A DNA stretch of 64,000 nt from Pseudodesulfovibrio aespoeensis Aspo-2 (lineage in GTDB: Bacteria > Desulfobacterota > Desulfovibrionia > Desulfovibrionales > Desulfovibrionaceae). Each line of letters begins with the position of its first letter. Within the stretch, counting starts at the first letter, position 1. The notes under the pieces were generated by a model. The model made no database searches. It was not told the origin of the DNA and was given only the letters and a program-made list of their open reading frames with translations. Positions 55,221 to 64,000 of the stretch are shown here, one piece after another. A program made the position numbers and the translations under genes. The stretch spans positions 1,426,001-1,490,000 of the forward strand of contig NC_014844.1 in assembly GCF_000176915.2 (NCBI RefSeq), read 5' to 3'.

Positions 55221-57242
55221 ATGTCACGAATCACTGTCCAGAGTCTTTGCAAGTCCTACGGGGGCGAGTCTGTCTTCGAGGATGTCGCCTTCGAGGTGTC
55301 GCCCGGCATGCGCCTGGCCCTGACCGGTCCCAATGGCTGCGGCAAGAGTACGCTGCTCAAGGTGCTGGCCGGGGAGATAGAGCCCGACCTGGGGCAGGTG
55401 ACCGTGGCCAGGGGCGCGCGCGTGGGCTATGTGGCCCAGGAGATGGCCGGGGATATCCTGGCGCAGCATCTGCTGCCCTGGGTCCTCTCGGCCCTGCCGT
55501 CCTGGAACGAGTTCTGGGAGCAGTGGGAGCAGGCTGTGGCCGATGGCGATTCCCAGCGCATCGAACGGCTGGCCCACCGTCAGGCCGAGTTCGAGGAACT
55601 CCATGGCTACAACCCCGACCACAAGGCGCGGGCCATCCTGACCGGCCTGGGTTTTGCCGAGGCCGATCTCGCCAAGGCCCTGGGCGAGCTCTCGGGCGGC
55701 TGGCGCGAACGGGCCAAGCTGGCCCGGGTGCTGTTGCAGGGGGCCGATGTGCTGCTCCTTGACGAGCCGACCAACCATCTCGACCTGGAGGCGGTGGAAT
55801 GGCTTGAAGACTATTTGCTCAATTATCGCGGCGCGCTCGCCTTTGTGGTCCACGACCGGATCTTCCTCAACCGGGTGGGCACCCATGTGCTCTTCCTTGG
55901 CGCGGGCAGGCCGGTGCTGCGCAAGGGGTCGTTTGACGATTTCCTGCTCTGGGATGAGGAGAACGCGGAGCAGCGGCGCAAGGAAGCGGCCAAGCTCTCG
56001 GCCAAGATCGACAACGAATACAAATATATCAACAAGTTTCGTGTCAAGGCGCGCAAGGCGGCCCAGGCTCAGAGCAAGCTGAAGAAGGTCGGGAAGCTCG
56101 AAGAGGAACTGAGCCAGATCAAGCAGGCCCAGGCCGAGTCCCATCGCGGGCGCAGCCTCAATTTCCGCCTGCCCGAGCCAAGGCGCGGCGACAAGGTGCC
56201 CGTGGCCGTGGTCGATCTGGAGTTCCACTACGATTCGGGCCGCTCGGTCTGGCCCAAGCTCAATTTCCAGCTCTTCCGGGGCAAGAAGGTGGCGCTGGTG
56301 GCCCCCAACGGGGCGGGCAAGTCCACGCTGCTCAAGCTGATCACCGGCGACCTGACGCCGTCGGGCGGCCATGTCAGGATCGGCCCCAACACCCAGGTCG
56401 GCTACTTCAGTCAGCATCAGCACGAGATTCTGAACCTCGACAACACGGTCATCGGCGAGATTCGCAGGCTTTCGGACCCCAAGCTGACCGAGGAGCAGGT
56501 CATGGGCGTGCTCGGCCTGTTCCTGCTGGGCGAGCCGTTTTTCGACCGCAAGGTCAAGGGGCTCTCCGGCGGCGAAAAGAGCCGGTTGCTGCTGGCCAGC
56601 CTGTTTCTGGCCAGGGCTAATTTTCTCATCCTCGACGAGCCTACCAACCACCTGGACATCGAAACCCGCGAAGGACTCATCCGCGCCTTGAAAGACTACG
56701 AGGGCACGTTGCTCTTCGTGGCCCACGACCGGCACCTGCTGGGCGAGGTGGCCGAGGAGATCTGGGCGCTCGACGGCAACGGTGGCGTGGTCCAGTACCT
56801 CGGCGGCTATGAGGGGTACCTTGCCAAGCGCAAGGAGGAGATGTGTCTTGCCGATCCCCAGGCGTGCGAAACGGATGCCGCCTCGGCCCGGACCCGGATG
56901 TCCAAGGACGAGAAGCGGCGCCAGGCCGAGGACCGCAACCGCCTCTACCGCACCCTGAAGCCGCTGAAAAAGGACTATGACAAGCTTGAGGCGGATCTGG
57001 AAAAGGTGCTGGACGAGCAGGCCTCCCTGGAGGCGAAGATCAATGATCCTGCTACCTATGCGAAGCCCGAGGAGGCCCTGAAGGTCAACGCGGCCTATAA
57101 GGAGGCCACTGAATGGGCCGAGAGCCTGATGGTGCGCATGGCCGGGATCGAGGAGCGCATGGAGGCCCTGGCCGTTGAGGCGGGCCTTGATGTCGATGCC
57201 GGAACTGATGCGGCCGATGACATCAAGGTGAGCGTCCGGTGA
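55221..57242 (+). CDS. uup: ABC-F family ATPase (Uup-like)
   Basis: A 673-residue soluble ABC-F protein with two ATP-binding cassettes. Walker A is GPNGCGKST in the first and APNGAGKST in the second; signatures are LSGGWRERAKL and LSGGEKSRLLL; both have DEPTNHLD. A linker of about 80 charged residues joins the cassettes. The C-terminal 100 residues form a charged coiled coil, which is the Uup type that binds DNA or ribosomes. The final codons overlap the start of the Nudix gene. Confidence 0.92.
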   Translation: MSRITVQSLCKSYGGESVFEDVAFEVSPGMRLALTGPNGCGKSTLLKVLAGEIEPDLGQVTVARGARVGYVAQEMAGDILAQHLLPWVLSALPSWNEFWEQWEQAVADGDSQRIERLAHRQAEFEELHGYNPDHKARAILTGLGFAEADLAKALGELSGGWRERAKLARVLLQGADVLLLDEPTNHLDLEAVEWLEDYLLNYRGALAFVVHDRIFLNRVGTHVLFLGAGRPVLRKGSFDDFLLWDEENAEQRRKEAAKLSAKIDNEYKYINKFRVKARKAAQAQSKLKKVGKLEEELSQIKQAQAESHRGRSLNFRLPEPRRGDKVPVAVVDLEFHYDSGRSVWPKLNFQLFRGKKVALVAPNGAGKSTLLKLITGDLTPSGGHVRIGPNTQVGYFSQHQHEILNLDNTVIGEIRRLSDPKLTEEQVMGVLGLFLLGEPFFDRKVKGLSGGEKSRLLLASLFLARANFLILDEPTNHLDIETREGLIRALKDYEGTLLFVAHDRHLLGEVAEEIWALDGNGGVVQYLGGYEGYLAKRKEEMCLADPQACETDAASARTRMSKDEKRRQAEDRNRLYRTLKPLKKDYDKLEADLEKVLDEQASLEAKINDPATYAKPEEALKVNAAYKEATEWAESLMVRMAGIEERMEALAVEAGLDVDAGTDAADDIKVSVR

Positions 57243-57655
57243 CCCGCTCCATGCTGGAGGTGGTGGCCGGAATCGTCTGGCGCGAAGGGAAATACCTGGC
57301 CGTGGAACGTCCCGAAGGGGCCAGGATGGCTGGTTGGTGGGAATTCCCCGGCGGCAAGATCGACCCCGGGGAAACGGGCGGGCAGGCCATTGTCCGCGAG
57401 CTTGAGGAGGAGCTGGGCATTACGCCCCTGGTCTTCGAGTTCTGGCGCGATCTCGTCCACCACTACGACGATTTTTCCGTTCATCTGCATTTCTATCACA
57501 TCCGCGACTACCGGGGCGAGGCGACTCCGCTGGAGAACCAGCGCATGGTCTGGGTCGATCCGGCTCATCCCCCGGTGCTCGATTTTCTGCCCGCCGATAT
57601 GCCCGTGGTCGAGGCCCTGCACGCCGGGTGCGGGCCGTCCGGGTCGCAGGTGTGA
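57239..57655 (+). CDS. Nudix hydrolase (MutT-like)
   Basis: A 138-residue Nudix protein with a perfect Nudix box at residues 39-61 (G-x5-E-x7-REU-x-EE-x-G-U; GKIDPGE then RELEEELGI). The family includes 8-oxo-dGTP sanitisers. WWEFPGGK and the C-terminal MVWVDPAHPPVLDFLPADM match MutT members. The GTG start overlaps the Uup-like stop. Confidence 0.9.
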   Translation: MTRSMLEVVAGIVWREGKYLAVERPEGARMAGWWEFPGGKIDPGETGGQAIVRELEEELGITPLVFEFWRDLVHHYDDFSVHLHFYHIRDYRGEATPLENQRMVWVDPAHPPVLDFLPADMPVVEALHAGCGPSGSQV

Positions 57656-57662
57656 TTCCTTA

Positions 57663-57691
57663 TTGATGATTTTTGGAAGAGGGCATATGCT
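57663..57691 (+). promoter_or_regulatory. Candidate promoter of the metF-asd genes
   Basis: TTGATG (57663-57668) and TATGCT (57686-57691) are 17 bases apart, about 60 bases before the metF start. No riboswitch fold was found in this short leader. Confidence 0.45.
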
Positions 57692-57754
57692 TTTTGCTTA
57701 CCCGCCGGACAGGGCGGTTGAAAAGACGCACCATGAGCCTGCAAGGAGTTTCAA

Positions 57755-58627
57755 TTGCACGTCTGTGATCTGATCGAGAAAAACACCCCCTTCATCTCCC
57801 TTGAGTTTTTTCCGCCCAAGGAGAAGGATGCCTGGCCCGGCTTTTTTGATGTGGTTGAAAAGCTCAAGGATCTCGGTCCGCTGTTCGCCTCTGTCACCTA
57901 CGGCGCGGGCGGTGGCACCCAGGACAACACCCTGGAGATCGCCACCCGCATGAAGCGCGACCACGGCATCGAGCCCATTGTCCACCTGACCAGCGTGGGC
58001 GCGTCGGCGGCAAAGCTCGACACCTTTCTGGCCGGTCTGAGCGCGGCTGGCCTTGAGAATGTCCTGGCCCTGCGAGGCGATCCGCCCAAGGGCCAGGAGG
58101 ATTTCAGCTTTGATTCCCAGGAATTCAAGCACGCCACGGATGTCATCGAGTTCATCAGCCGTCGCTACCCGAACATCTGCGTGGGCGGGGCGGCCTATCC
58201 GGAGTCGCACCCAGAATCGCCGTCCATCCAGTCCGACCTGGACATGGTCAACCTGAAGGTCCGGATGGGCGCAAAATTCCTGGTGACGCAGTTGTTTTTC
58301 GACAACAGGCTCTATTTCGACTATGTCGCCCGGCTGCGCGCCATGGGGGCCGACGTGCCCGTGGTGCCGGGAGTGCTGCCCATCATGAACCTGCGCTCGG
58401 CCAAGTTCATCCTTGGGCTGTGCGGTGCGGCCATTCCGGGCAAATATCTGAGCGCGCTGGAAAAGGCCAACGAGGAGGGCGGCGACGAGGCTGTCTACGC
58501 CCTGGGCATCCGATACGCCATCAGGCAGGCGCAGGAGTTGATCGACGGCGGCGCGCCGGGCGTTCATCTCTACACGCTCAACCGTGCCGAGGCGTGTCTG
58601 GAAATCGGCAAGAATTTGAAGATATAA
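57755..58627 (+). CDS. metF: Methylenetetrahydrofolate reductase
   Basis: Reduces methylene-THF to methyl-THF for methionine synthesis. FAD-barrel signatures are ISLEFFPPKEKD, TYGAGGGTQDNTLEIA, LALRGDPPKGQEDF and PGVLPIMNLRSAKFI. The start is TTG at 57755 with AAGGAG seven bases upstream. At 290 residues it is complete. It is 13 bases ahead of asd. Confidence 0.95.
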   Translation: MHVCDLIEKNTPFISLEFFPPKEKDAWPGFFDVVEKLKDLGPLFASVTYGAGGGTQDNTLEIATRMKRDHGIEPIVHLTSVGASAAKLDTFLAGLSAAGLENVLALRGDPPKGQEDFSFDSQEFKHATDVIEFISRRYPNICVGGAAYPESHPESPSIQSDLDMVNLKVRMGAKFLVTQLFFDNRLYFDYVARLRAMGADVPVVPGVLPIMNLRSAKFILGLCGAAIPGKYLSALEKANEEGGDEAVYALGIRYAIRQAQELIDGGAPGVHLYTLNRAEACLEIGKNLKI

Positions 58628-58640
58628 CAGGGGAAAGAGA

Positions 58641-59672
<1,032 letters not shown>

Positions 59673-59676
59673 TCCC

Positions 59677-60618
59677 ATGGCGCATGTCGTTGACAGACAG
59701 GCCTATCTTGAGGCGATGCTCGCGGCTCCCAGGCCGGGCGTGTCAGAGATTCACGCCTTCTATGAACACAGGATCGGCCACATCTGCACCGACCCCGCGC
59801 TGATGCTCATGCCGTGGGACGATCATCTTGTCCATCGCGGCGACGGCATCTTCGAGACCATGAAGTTCGTGGACCGCAAGCTCTACCAGTTGGAGCCGCA
59901 CATGGAGCGCATGCAGCGCTCCTGCGAGGCCATCTATCTGACCCCGCCCTGTTCCTGGGACGAGATTCGCGGTCTGGTGCTCGACGTGGCCCGGACCGGA
60001 GGCAGGGACATGGGCATGGTCCGCGTCCTGATCGGGCGCGGTCCCGGCGGTTTCGGCATCTATCCGTCCGAATGCCCCGAGGCGAGCCTCTACGTGGTCT
60101 CCTACGACCTGCACCCCAAGCCGGAGTCGGTCTATGAAAAGGGCGTCACCGCCTTCAAGACCTCCATTCCGGCCAAGCAGTCGTATCTGGCGACCATCAA
60201 GTCCATCGACTACCTGCCCAACGTGCTCATGAAGCACGAGGCCGAGGAGAAGGGCTACGACTTCCCGTTCTGCTTCGACGGCAACGGCTTTCTGGCCGAA
60301 GGGGCCACGGAGAACGTCTGCATGGTGTCCCAGGACGGCAAGCTGGTCATCCCGGAGTTTGTCAACGCCCTGGCGGGCACGACCATGCTCCGCGCCGTGG
60401 ACCTGGTCAAGGGTGAAATGTCCATTGTCTTCAGGGGAATAAGCGAGGGCGAGATCCTTGAGGCGCGCGAGGTGATTCTGGTCGGCACCACGGGCGACGC
60501 CATCCCCGTGGTCCGGTTCAACGGCAAGCCCATCCACAACGTCAAGCCTGGTCCGGTGGCAAGGCGGCTGCGCGAACTGCTCCGGCGCGATCTCCAGGAG
60601 AACGGCATCGTCCTGTGA
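59677..60618 (+). CDS. Class IV aminotransferase (branched-chain/D-amino-acid type)
   Basis: A PLP-dependent fold-type IV transaminase of 313 residues. Signatures: HRGDGIFETMKF, LEPHMERMQRSC, the PLP lysine in ATIKSIDYLPNVLMKHEAEEKG (about residue 174), and GFLAEGATENVCMV. It resembles BCAT/D-alanine transaminase and aminodeoxychorismate lyase, which cannot be separated by eye. It starts four bases after asd. A bidirectional terminator follows. Confidence 0.88.
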   Translation: MAHVVDRQAYLEAMLAAPRPGVSEIHAFYEHRIGHICTDPALMLMPWDDHLVHRGDGIFETMKFVDRKLYQLEPHMERMQRSCEAIYLTPPCSWDEIRGLVLDVARTGGRDMGMVRVLIGRGPGGFGIYPSECPEASLYVVSYDLHPKPESVYEKGVTAFKTSIPAKQSYLATIKSIDYLPNVLMKHEAEEKGYDFPFCFDGNGFLAEGATENVCMVSQDGKLVIPEFVNALAGTTMLRAVDLVKGEMSIVFRGISEGEILEAREVILVGTTGDAIPVVRFNGKPIHNVKPGPVARRLRELLRRDLQENGIVL

Positions 60619-60640
60619 CCGCCGATGTCCCCAGGCATCA

Positions 60641-60677
60641 ATAACAAAGGGCCGCTCCCGGAGCGGCCCTTTGTTAT
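60641..60677. terminator. Bidirectional terminator (convergent genes)
   Basis: A long palindrome centred near 60659, with 16 paired bases on each side, has A/T-rich ends. It separates the aminotransferase from the convergent glycosyltransferase. Confidence 0.85.
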
Positions 60678-60696
60678 TGTTGTTGTCGGCGCACGG

Positions 60697-61593
60697 TCAC
60701 GCCCGGCGGGATGACCTGTCGAATTGGCGGATCGCCTCGCGTACCAGTACGTCGGTGCCCATGCTCTTCATGTTGAATTCGTGCATCATCCTGGTTACTT
60801 CGATGGAATCCGGGATGGTCATGAAGTTGAACGCCTGGGCCCAGGGATCGCCCCGGAGGTAGGCGAGCGCCCACCGGACCGTGTGCATGTGGAAATAGGA
60901 CTGGGTGTTGACCACGAGCATGGCCTTGCGGCGTCCGTCCTCGGCCCGCTCCCGGAAGGGGGTCTTGGCATGCTCGCAGGAGGCCAGCGGATAGTTGACG
61001 TGGAAGAACGCGGTGCCCATGGCCGCCGCCTGGACCCACAGGTCCCAGTAGCGGTAGGTGGTGTTGTCCCTGAATCCGTGGATGCGCTCCCACACCTGGC
61101 GGCGCATCATCACAGCCGGGCCGAGAAAGTTCATGGTCTGGAGCAGCGAATCGTCGAAATCGGGCAGTTGGACCAGGCCGGAAGTGACGCCTGAATTCTT
61201 GTCCGGGGCGAGTCGGATGTAATCGGGATACATGATCTCCGCTTCGGGACAGTCCGTGAAGACCGAGAGGGCCGTGGTCAGATACTTGGGGTCCAGACGG
61301 TAGTCGGGCCGCATGAACAGGAGCAGATCGCCTTGCGAACCGGCCACGGTGGAGTTCAGGGTCTCGCCCGGCGCAACGTCCGGGGCGGCTTGCACAAGGC
61401 GGATGGCATCGGTGCCCGCGATGGCGGACCATGCGGAGAGATCAAAAGGGGTGTGGGAACCGTTTCCGGTGACAAGGATTTCAACCCTGTCCAGGCCGGT
61501 GGACTGACGGGAGACCGATTGCAGCATGCGCGGCAGACAGCGGTGGTTTTCCAAGTCGGAAACGATGATCGAGACATGGCTTGCAGCGCCCAT
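60697..61593 (-). CDS. Family 2 glycosyltransferase
   Basis: A 298-residue GT-A type enzyme. The N-terminal VSIIVSDLENHRCLPRMLQSVSRQ and the LLFMRPDYRLDPKYL segment, with a D-x-R/D metal site, mark family 2. HDGFRDNTTYRYWDLWV-like RIHGFRDNTTYRYWDLW follows in the C-terminal half. The acceptor is unknown; it is close to other putative polysaccharide glycosyltransferases in type. Confidence 0.82.
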   Translation of the reverse strand: MGAASHVSIIVSDLENHRCLPRMLQSVSRQSTGLDRVEILVTGNGSHTPFDLSAWSAIAGTDAIRLVQAAPDVAPGETLNSTVAGSQGDLLLFMRPDYRLDPKYLTTALSVFTDCPEAEIMYPDYIRLAPDKNSGVTSGLVQLPDFDDSLLQTMNFLGPAVMMRRQVWERIHGFRDNTTYRYWDLWVQAAAMGTAFFHVNYPLASCEHAKTPFRERAEDGRRKAMLVVNTQSYFHMHTVRWALAYLRGDPWAQAFNFMTIPDSIEVTRMMHEFNMKSMGTDVLVREAIRQFDRSSRRA

Positions 61594-61870
61594 TGTGGCC
61601 CCTTCCGTGGGATAGTCTGACTCAGTGCGAGGGGCCCCGGCACGTTCCGTGTGCGCAATTTGGCTTCCTCGTGTCGTTTTTATCGGTTGTTAAACCGATT
61701 TCTTTAGAGGACAGGTGCAATTTTTTGATATGACCCGTTCGGCCTGATTTTACTCCATCCCTTGCCTCGACTGCATCCTTCACGTATGTATTGCAAAAGT
61801 CACAGGGTATCATGGCCCCTGTTTATCCGGTTGGACTGTTTGCACTCATACTCGATCCTGGTGGTGTTGC

Positions 61871-64000
61871 GTGGCAATTTTCAGTTGTGGGTTCTGCGAT
61901 TACAAGCGGGATGTTCCCGACACGCTCCTTGGGAAAAAGGCGAAATGCCCCCAGTGCGGGCGCGGAGGAGCCGTGGTGGACGGCGATGCGCAGTCCCAGG
62001 ATGTGGACGGGGCTGCCGTACCTGCTGCCGGGCCGCACGGGATGGACCTCGACGCCATCGATGTGACGGATATCGCTGACGAGGTGGCTTCGGACGCCGC
62101 CTCTGGCGACTCTCAGGAAGACATCATCTGCACTGGCTGCGGCTACGCGGTGTCAGGAGGTGGCCGGGCGTGTCCCAAGTGCGGTCGTGCCCTGAAGCGT
62201 CCCGAAGCGTTGCCCGAAGTGTCCGAGGAGGACATCGATGTCAGCGATCTGGCCGAGGAGGGCGCTCCTCAGGTGTGGGATGCCGATTATCCCGATGCAT
62301 CCGCCAGTGGGCTGTCCGGGGTGGACGACACGGGAAGATCCGGCGGTTTCCGCCTGCTTGAGGGGAACTTGCCGCTCAACGTCTTTGCCGGACTGGTTTC
62401 CGGCATTCTGGCCTTTTTCTTCGCCCTGGCCCTGGCCCTGCTGACGTGTTCGCAGCCGGGCATGCAGCCGTTCCTGCCCCATGTCATCGCGATGTCGCTG
62501 GTGGCGACGGCGGTCGGCGGCGTGCTTTTCTCGCTCATGTCGCGGATTCCCTTTGCCCTGGCCGGGCCGGAGACCGTGCTTGCCGCCGCCCTGTTCCTCT
62601 TTGTCGGCTCGATCTACCGGAGCATGGCCGGGCTGTATCCGACCGACGCCATGCTGCCGACCATCCTGGCGGCCATCGTCCTGGCCTCCCTGAGCATCGG
62701 CGCCCTGCTGTGGCTGCTCGGCAAGCTCGGGGCTGCGGAGTATGTCCGCTTCATCCCCATACAGATCATCGGCGGCGTGGTCGGCGGAGTCGGCGTCTTT
62801 GTCCTGCTCGGCACCTTTGACTGGATGGGGCAATTCTCGCTCGACTGGAACAACCTTTTTGCCGCGGTCAGGGATTGCGTTCAGCTTTTCAGGCCCGACC
62901 AGTGCCTGTACTCCATGGGGCCGAGCGTGGCCTTTGGTGTGATCCTGCTGATCGGGCTGGCCCGATTCAAGAATTCGCTGTTCATGCTGGCCATGGTTCT
63001 GGCGGCCTCGGCGGTGGGATACGCCGCCGGCCTCTGGGGTGGCGACTTGCCCATCAGCACCCTCGCCATCACCATTCCCAATCTCGGCGACAACATTTTC
63101 CCCCTTCCGGTCGAGGCCTTGCGTCCAGGGTTTGGCGCCATCGAGTGGGGCGTGATCAAGGATAACGGCCTCTATATCGGGGGGCTGGCCGTCCTCGCGG
63201 TGCTCACCTCCATGTATCGGATCACCAACCTCGAACTCATCCATGGCCGCGAATCGGACCTCAACCAGGAGTACCGCTCCCTTGGCCTGACCAACATCGT
63301 GGCCGGACTGTGTGGCGGCGTGCCTTCGTCCATTTCCTACGGACGCAGCGCGGGTAACCGGGCTGTCGGGGCGCGCGGGCCCGTGGCCGGCATCGTGGCC
63401 GGGCTGCTGTGCGCGGCGGGATTGTACTATGCCGACCGCATCATCCCCATGATCCCCAGGTTCGTGCCCGAGGGCATCCTCATCTATGCCGGGCTCGACC
63501 TCATCCGCGACTGGCTCTTCAGGACGCGTACGGCATTCACTCGCCGCGACGACGTGCTCATGCTCTGGGTCACCTTCCTGACCACGCTTCTGCTCGGCCT
63601 GCTGGCGGGCATCGGCGTCGGGGTCGGGCTGGCCCTGATGGCCACGGTCAGCCGCTACAGCAAGGGCGGGGCCATCCGCAACGTTCTGTCCGGCGTCAAC
63701 CATCGCAGCAACGTGGACCGCGCCCCGGCACAGCAGCGCACCCTCAAGGAATACGGCGACCACATCCACATCCTGCGCCTTCAGGGATTTCTTTTTCTTG
63801 GCTCCATGGAGCGGTTGCTCAAGGTCATCCGGGACCGGCTCGACACGCGCGACATGTTGCCCGTCGAATATCTGGTCATCGACTTCAAGCTGGTGACCGG
63901 GCTGGCCTCGGCTGCGGGCATCGGCTTCAAGAAGCTGCGCAACCTCGTGGAGGAGTATGACCTGGAGATGATCATCACCAGCGCGCCTCTGGAGCTTGAG
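61871..64000 (+). CDS. SulP-family anion transporter with N-terminal zinc-ribbon extension (3' end outside window)
   Basis: A frame of 710 residues that is still open at the window end. Residues 1-30 contain CGFC and CPQC, and residues about 79-100 contain CTGC and CPKC, two zinc-ribbon-like pairs, separated by acidic linkers. Then about 11 hydrophobic segments form a SulP core, with GPETVLAAA, GGVVGGVGVFVLLG and VAGLCGGVPSSISYGRSAGNRAVGARGPVAG. A STAS domain begins near residue 645 and is cut off. The GTG at 61871 was chosen because it precedes the first Cys pair. SulP proteins move sulfate, bicarbonate or other anions. Confidence 0.88.
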   Translation, partial: MAIFSCGFCDYKRDVPDTLLGKKAKCPQCGRGGAVVDGDAQSQDVDGAAVPAAGPHGMDLDAIDVTDIADEVASDAASGDSQEDIICTGCGYAVSGGGRACPKCGRALKRPEALPEVSEEDIDVSDLAEEGAPQVWDADYPDASASGLSGVDDTGRSGGFRLLEGNLPLNVFAGLVSGILAFFFALALALLTCSQPGMQPFLPHVIAMSLVATAVGGVLFSLMSRIPFALAGPETVLAAALFLFVGSIYRSMAGLYPTDAMLPTILAAIVLASLSIGALLWLLGKLGAAEYVRFIPIQIIGGVVGGVGVFVLLGTFDWMGQFSLDWNNLFAAVRDCVQLFRPDQCLYSMGPSVAFGVILLIGLARFKNSLFMLAMVLAASAVGYAAGLWGGDLPISTLAITIPNLGDNIFPLPVEALRPGFGAIEWGVIKDNGLYIGGLAVLAVLTSMYRITNLELIHGRESDLNQEYRSLGLTNIVAGLCGGVPSSISYGRSAGNRAVGARGPVAGIVAGLLCAAGLYYADRIIPMIPRFVPEGILIYAGLDLIRDWLFRTRTAFTRRDDVLMLWVTFLTTLLLGLLAGIGVGVGLALMATVSRYSKGGAIRNVLSGVNHRSNVDRAPAQQRTLKEYGDHIHILRLQGFLFLGSMERLLKVIRDRLDTRDMLPVEYLVIDFKLVTGLASAAGIGFKKLRNLVEEYDLEMIITSAPLELE

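Noticed and set aside
57656-57754. SAM or other riboswitch in the metF leader
   Set aside because: The leader is about 100 bases and shows none of the conserved SAM-box segments.
57733-57768. An 11-codon upstream open frame before metF
   Set aside because: It carries the metF ribosome binding site inside it but has no ribosome binding site of its own and no meaningful sequence.

Overview
The window looks like a chromosomal segment of a sulfate-reducing deltaproteobacterium of the Desulfovibrio/Pseudodesulfovibrio type. This is an inference from the gene set: a Nuo complex without its NADH module, a CdaA/CdaR/GlmM cluster, a SulP anion transporter, short-form ThiC with ThiF/ThiH, and high GC with strong GTG/TTG start use. 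Most of it is tightly packed core genome.

Layout. 1-7.4 kb: end of an AlbA_2-domain membrane protein, the arginine genes argF-argG-argH, ftsH and folP. 7.4-11.4 kb: cdaA-cdaR-glmM-galU, linking c-di-AMP synthesis to cell-wall and sugar-nucleotide supply. 11.4-17 kb: a secreted protein, priA, an OmpH/Skp-like chaperone, an SH3-repeat protein and, convergent to it, a zinc-ribbon protein. 17.1-22.1 kb: a TPP riboswitch with its own terminator controlling thiS-thiG-thiH-thiF-thiE-thiC. 22.1-24 kb: an L,D-transpeptidase and an orphan periplasmic binding protein.

24-27.8 kb is the accessory part and the most interesting stretch. Two identical initiator tRNA genes (a perfect 92-bp direct repeat) bracket a four-gene minus-strand operon. 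Its first gene encodes a peptide with five copies of a 15-residue unit carrying WWPAVH, fused to a C-terminal PqqD/RRE-like domain. It is followed by a radical SAM enzyme with a cysteine-rich SPASM/twitch-like tail, an adenosine-deaminase-family hydrolase and a GNAT acetyltransferase. This reads as an undescribed repeat-core RiPP system, with a perfect -35 box, a strong ribosome binding site and a possible operator repeat in front.

28-33.7 kb: envelope polysaccharide and lipid genes (GT2, LAB_N membrane protein, TVP38-like protein, PAP2 phosphatase, two glycosyltransferases, UDP-glucuronate decarboxylase). 33.8-36.8 kb: a ComB-like phosphatase, a response regulator-PAS-GGDEF protein and a solute-binding protein. 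37.1-48.8 kb: a 13-gene nuo operon (A,B,C,D,H,I,J,K, an antiporter-like subunit, a 2-TM protein, a second antiporter-like subunit, M, N) with four antiporter-type subunits and no NuoE/F/G. 48.9-57.7 kb: mixed housekeeping genes (HsdR_N-like protein, ferredoxin, kinase-like protein, YchF-like NTPase, shikimate kinase, TrkH, GIY-YIG, Uup-like ABC-F, Nudix). 57.7-60.6 kb: metF-asd-class IV aminotransferase. The end holds a glycosyltransferase and a SulP transporter with an N-terminal zinc-ribbon extension that runs off the window.
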